Of a stretch of 64,000 nt of DNA, positions 61,515 to 64,000 are shown one piece after another. Numbering within the stretch: the stretch's first letter is position 1; every line of letters starts with the position of its first letter. The DNA is taken from assembly GCF_030758935.1 (NCBI RefSeq), contig NZ_CP132333.1:1736992-1800991 (forward strand), written 5' to 3'. Below the pieces are notes generated by a model that was not told the origin of the DNA, made no database searches, and saw only the letters and a program-made list of their open reading frames with translations. This DNA is from Geothrix sp. PMB-07 (GTDB lineage Bacteria > Acidobacteriota > Holophagae > Holophagales > Holophagaceae). The position numbers and the translations under genes were made by a program.

Positions 61515-62716
61515 TGCAGATCATCCTGGGCATCACCGGCGGCGTGGCCGCCTACAAGTCTGCGGAGCTGGCCCGCCTGCTGGCCAATCAGGGACACCGG
61601 GTCCGCTGCATCCTCACTGAGGCCGGGTCGCGGTTCATCACCCCGCTCACCCTCACCAGCCTCACGGGCGAGCCCTGCTACGGCGCCAACCCCGACCAGG
61701 GCGAATGGCGGGCCCAGCCCAGCATCGAGCACATCGAGCTGGCCCGCTGGGCCGACCTGGTGGCCGTGGTGCCCGCCACGGCGAACATCCTGGGCAAGGC
61801 CGCCAACGGCCTGGCCAGCGACCTGCTCAGCACGGTGCTGTTGGCCACGCAAGCCCCGGTGCTGTGGGCCCCCGCCATGAACACGGGCATGTGGGATCAC
61901 CCGGCGGTGCAGGCGAACCTTCAGCGCCTGCGTTCCTTCGGCCATGCCGTGGTCGAACCCGCCGCCGGCATCATGGCCTGCGGCGAGGAGGGCACGGGCA
62001 AGCTGGCGGATGTGGCTGCTATCGCCGAGGCCATCCAGGTGCACGGGACGCCCAAGCTGCGCTGCCTGAACGGTCGCCGGGTGCTCATCACGGCCGGACC
62101 CACTCGGGAAGACCTGGATCCCGTGCGCACCCTCACCAATCGCAGCACGGGCGCCATGGGCATCGAGCTGGCCCGGGCTTTCCGGGATGTGGGTGCCCAG
62201 GTCCAGCTGGTGCTGGGCGGGGATCTGGCGGCGCCCTGGGGCGTGGAAACTGTCCGCGTTCGCAGCGCCCAGCAGATGCTTGAGGCCTGCGAGGCCCGCT
62301 GGGCCGATGCGGATGGCCTGGTGGCCGCCGCAGCCGTGGCGGATCAGCGGCCCGAGGCACTCAGCCCCGAAAAAGTGAAGAAGAGCGACGGCATCGAAAC
62401 GCTGAATCTGGTGCGCACCCCCGACATCCTGGCGCAGCTCTCCGGTCGGAAGCGCTCGGACCAGTGGGTTCTGGGCTTTGCGGCCGAGAGTGAGAAGCAC
62501 CTGGAACACGCCAAGGCCAAGCTGGAGAAGAAGGGCCTGGATGCGGTGCTGGTGAATGATGTCCAGCATGGAAAGGCCTTCGGAGCCCAGGCCAATGCCC
62601 TGACGCCGGTCACGGCCCAGGGGGCGCAGCCAACCCTCGGGCCACTGCCCAAGGATCAACTGGCCCGCGCCGTGGTCCAGTGGTGGGGCCATCGGCTCGA
62701 TCTGCGCCAGGACTGA
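61514..62716 (+). CDS. coaBC: Bifunctional phosphopantothenoylcysteine decarboxylase / phosphopantothenate-cysteine ligase
   Basis: 400 residues. CoaC half: ILGITGGVAAYKSAELARLLANQGHRV, the catalytic His in QPSIEHIELARWADL, PAMNTGMWDHPAVQANL, and the active-site Cys in GIMACGEEGTGKLADV. CoaB half: RVLITAGPTREDLDPVRTLTNRSTGAMGIELARAF, VAAAAVADQRPEAL, EKVKKSDG and GFAAESEKHLEHAKAKLEKKGLDAVLVNDV. Carries out two successive steps of coenzyme A synthesis. The reading frame is open far upstream, but this ATG gives the exact family start. Confidence 0.97.
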   Translation: MQIILGITGGVAAYKSAELARLLANQGHRVRCILTEAGSRFITPLTLTSLTGEPCYGANPDQGEWRAQPSIEHIELARWADLVAVVPATANILGKAANGLASDLLSTVLLATQAPVLWAPAMNTGMWDHPAVQANLQRLRSFGHAVVEPAAGIMACGEEGTGKLADVAAIAEAIQVHGTPKLRCLNGRRVLITAGPTREDLDPVRTLTNRSTGAMGIELARAFRDVGAQVQLVLGGDLAAPWGVETVRVRSAQQMLEACEARWADADGLVAAAAVADQRPEALSPEKVKKSDGIETLNLVRTPDILAQLSGRKRSDQWVLGFAAESEKHLEHAKAKLEKKGLDAVLVNDVQHGKAFGAQANALTPVTAQGAQPTLGPLPKDQLARAVVQWWGHRLDLRQD

Positions 62717-62734
62717 TCCCGCAGCGACCGGGAC

Positions 62735-63178
62735 TCAGAACGCCGGGGCCATCCAAGGCAGCACTTCGCTGGGGCGGCCCGGCACGTTGCCCAGGCGCAC
62801 CGCCACCACCACCAGCCAGCCCGAGGAGCGCTGAAGGTTTTTCAGATCCATGAGCAAGACTCCGCCGGGGCCCGGCAGGTCCGGCCGGTGGCGCTCCAGC
62901 AGCACTTCGCCGCGGCTGAAGACCTCTTCCGGAGTGGGTTTCGCGAGGCCCAGGGGCAGGTACAACACCCGCACCAGTTCGACACCTGAAAGGCCCTCGC
63001 CCTTCACGTCCGCGGTGGGCAGCACCATGCGGAGCTGGCGCAGCCCTTCGAGACGGACCTCCATGGCCTGGGCCGCCGCCCTCGGCCGTGGAATGGGGTC
63101 GCCCTTCCTGCCGCAGTGGAGGGTCAGGAAGCAGAGGGTGATGGCGAGCAGTGGGTTTGCTAGGCTGGGGGAACTCAT
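62735..63178 (-). CDS. Small lipoprotein of unknown function
   Basis: 147 residues from the ATG at 63178. Signal peptide with lipobox LTLHC, then GRKGDPIPRPR, a start seen in many small outer-membrane lipoproteins. The rest is a compact alpha/beta chain (MEVRLEGLRQLRMVLP, GGVLLMDLKNLQRSSGWLVVVAVRLGNVPGRPSEV) without a recognised family. It converges on coaBC and diverges from the tandem array at 63213. Confidence 0.7.
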   Translation of the reverse strand: MSSPSLANPLLAITLCFLTLHCGRKGDPIPRPRAAAQAMEVRLEGLRQLRMVLPTADVKGEGLSGVELVRVLYLPLGLAKPTPEEVFSRGEVLLERHRPDLPGPGGVLLMDLKNLQRSSGWLVVVAVRLGNVPGRPSEVLPWMAPAF

Positions 63179-63212
63179 CACCCATCATCATGCCTGAATC
63201 CGAGGTCGGCCC

Positions 63213-63353
63213 ATGCCTGTGACCAAGATCTTGATTGCCAATCGCGGGGACGATGACCCCTCCGTGATCGAGCGTAGCGAGGGAGCGGGAGCGAAGCGAT
63301 CGGGGTCAGGTCCCCGCGCATGCCAGCGATTGATGACCTTCAAGCGAGGATGA
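63213..63353 (+). pseudogene. 46-codon mini-ORF 1, truncated accC start
   Basis: Opens MPVTKILIANRG, the N-terminus of a biotin carboxylase, then continues into unrelated DDDPSVIERSEGAGAKRSG and ends at TGA four bases before the next ATG. Codons for Ala and Asn in the accC-like part differ silently from unit 2 and accC (GCC/AAT against GCG/AAC), and residue 2 is Pro instead of Ser. This copy may therefore derive from a paralogous start or be older. Its upstream sequence (CGAGGTCGGCCC) differs from the one preceding unit 2. Could be a dead fragment or a translated leader. Confidence 0.6.
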
Positions 63354-63357
63354 GCCC

Positions 63358-63498
63358 ATGTCCGTGACCAAGATCTTGATTGCGAACCGCGGGGACGATG
63401 ACCCCTCCGTGATCGAGCGTAGCGAGGGAGCGGGAGCGAAGCGATCGGGGTCAGGTCCCCGCGCATGCCAGCGATTGATGACCTTCAAGCGAGGATGA
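63358..63498 (+). pseudogene. 46-codon mini-ORF 2, truncated accC start
   Basis: Opens MSVTKILIANRG, identical at the base level to the first 38 bases of accC, then departs into the same 34-residue tail as mini-ORF 1 and ends at TGA. It has GAGG 8 bases before its ATG. If translated, ribosomes would terminate four bases before the accC ATG, which could couple or compete with accC initiation. No protein function is proposed. Confidence 0.6.
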
Positions 63499-63502
63499 GC
63501 CC

Positions 63503-64000
63503 ATGTCCGTGACCAAGATCTTGATTGCGAACCGCGGGGAAATCGCGATTCGCGTGATCCGCACCTGCCGTGAGATGGGCATCCCCACCGTGGCTGTGTA
63601 CTCCGAAGCGGATCGTGGCGCCCTGCATGTGCGCATGGCTGACGAGGCTTACTGCATCGGCCCCGCCGCAGCGCGGGAGAGCTACCTGGTGCTGGAGAAG
63701 ATCCTGGATGTGTGCAAGCGCAGCGGCGCGGATGCCGTGCATCCGGGCTATGGCTTCCTCTCCGAGAATGCGGAAGCCGCGAAGGCCTTTCAGGCGGCGG
63801 GCATCACTTTCATCGGGCCTAGGCCCGAGTGCATCGTGAGCATGGGCTCGAAAACCGCCGCCCGGGAGGTGGCCATCGCCGCAGGCTGTCCCGTGGTGCC
63901 GGGCATCCAGGAAACCATGGCCGACGAGGCGCTGCTGGAGGCCTCCCTCAAGATCGGCTTTCCGGTGATGCTCAAGGCCGCCATGGGCGGTGGTGGCAAG
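63503..64000 (+). CDS. accC: Biotin carboxylase (acyl-CoA carboxylase subunit), 3'-truncated by window edge
   Basis: 166 residues are present, ending at GGGGK of the ATP-grasp loop where the window stops. Motifs: KILIANRGEIAIRVIRTCREMGIPTVAVYSEAD, DEAYCIGPAAARESYL, DAVHPGYGFLSENAEAAKAF, FIGPRPECIVSMGSKTAAR and PVMLKAAMGGGGK. It carboxylates biotin with ATP and bicarbonate; whether it serves acetyl-CoA or propionyl-CoA carboxylase cannot be told from this part. Its ribosome-binding site GAGG lies in the repeat unit just upstream, and two decoy copies of its start precede it. Confidence 0.93.
   Translation, partial: MSVTKILIANRGEIAIRVIRTCREMGIPTVAVYSEADRGALHVRMADEAYCIGPAAARESYLVLEKILDVCKRSGADAVHPGYGFLSENAEAAKAFQAAGITFIGPRPECIVSMGSKTAAREVAIAAGCPVVPGIQETMADEALLEASLKIGFPVMLKAAMGGGGK

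Larger units (their letters stand above)
63213..63540 (+). repeat. 145-bp tandem array upstream of accC (two full units plus 38-bp partial)
   Basis: Two units of exactly 145 bases (63213-63357 and 63358-63502) are followed by the accC start, which repeats the first 38 bases of the unit (63503-63540). Each unit begins with an ATG and codons 1-12 of accC, then carries 107 bases absent from accC. From base 38 onward the two units are identical. Over the first 38 bases unit 1 differs from unit 2 at about five positions. Each unit holds a strong hairpin (63243-63318; 63388-63463): arms CGCGGGGAC/GTCCCCGCG, then TGACCCC/GGGGTCA, then GATCG/CGATC around an AGCG-rich loop. The left arm lies within the accC-derived codons. 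Each unit ends with the GAGGATGAGCCC that serves as the ribosome-binding site of the next ATG. Confidence 0.95.

Noticed and set aside
63213-63540. CRISPR array
   Set aside because: The unit is 145 bases with no unique spacers, there are only two full units, and no cas genes; the unit contains the accC start.

Overview
The window is GC-rich, gene-dense bacterial chromosome with small intergenic gaps and many 4-base ATGA overlaps. No rRNA, tRNA, CRISPR array, phage module or transposase gene was seen. The gene set is that of a Gram-negative, menaquinone-using heterotroph: lipoproteins with clear lipoboxes, Wzi-like outer-membrane proteins, heptosyltransferase-family enzymes, the aminofutalosine menaquinone enzyme MqnE, the C5 haem route and an M64 peptidase. 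Together this suggests an Acidobacteriota member of the Holophagae/Geothrix type. That placement is an inference from gene content and style, not from a marker gene.

Layout. 1-4680: two tandem family-5 solute-binding proteins (the first cut by the window edge), a WYL-domain protein with a histone-like tail, and XerD. 4718-4992: a 275-bp element with long inverted ends. 5089-6662: acpP, a strong terminator, then fabF. 6701-15557: a large exported protein of unknown function, an acyl desaturase, uvrB, a beta-propeller protein, an M64 metallopeptidase and a YhbY-type RNA-binding protein. 15603-27666: a very unusual FHA/GAF/pseudo-receiver/HisKA protein, 5-formyl-THF cycloligase, a phospholipase-D-like protein, then a long minus-strand run (cyclophilin, Wzi-like protein, scoB, lipoprotein, pyrD, membrane histidine kinase, mqnE).

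27752-38936 is a surface-glycan locus: three GT9 enzymes, gmd and fcl (GDP-L-fucose), a UDP-glucuronate decarboxylase (UDP-xylose), a GT2 enzyme, another putative glycosyltransferase, a methyltransferase and a second Wzi-like protein. 39001-47997 is aroC followed by an almost complete haem cluster hemA-hemC-hemD-hemB-hemL-hemE-hemN. The first four haem genes overlap, while hemB/hemL, hemL/hemE and hemE/hemN are separated by long palindromes built from short repeated words.

48150-55993: a small phosphatase-like protein, a long-chain acyl-CoA ligase, XerC, an FAH-family enzyme, a four-gene operon (pdxJ, receiver, DUF4388, CheZ-like protein) and a LigB-type dioxygenase. 55990-60576 is a TetR-HlyD-ABC-ABC-permease export operon with a candidate operator. 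60716-62716 holds rpoZ diverging from dinB-like and coaBC. The window ends in accC, whose start is preceded by two exact-length 145-bp tandem units. Each unit carries a copy of the accC start region, a 46-codon mini-ORF and a strong hairpin. This array is the most unusual structure in the window.
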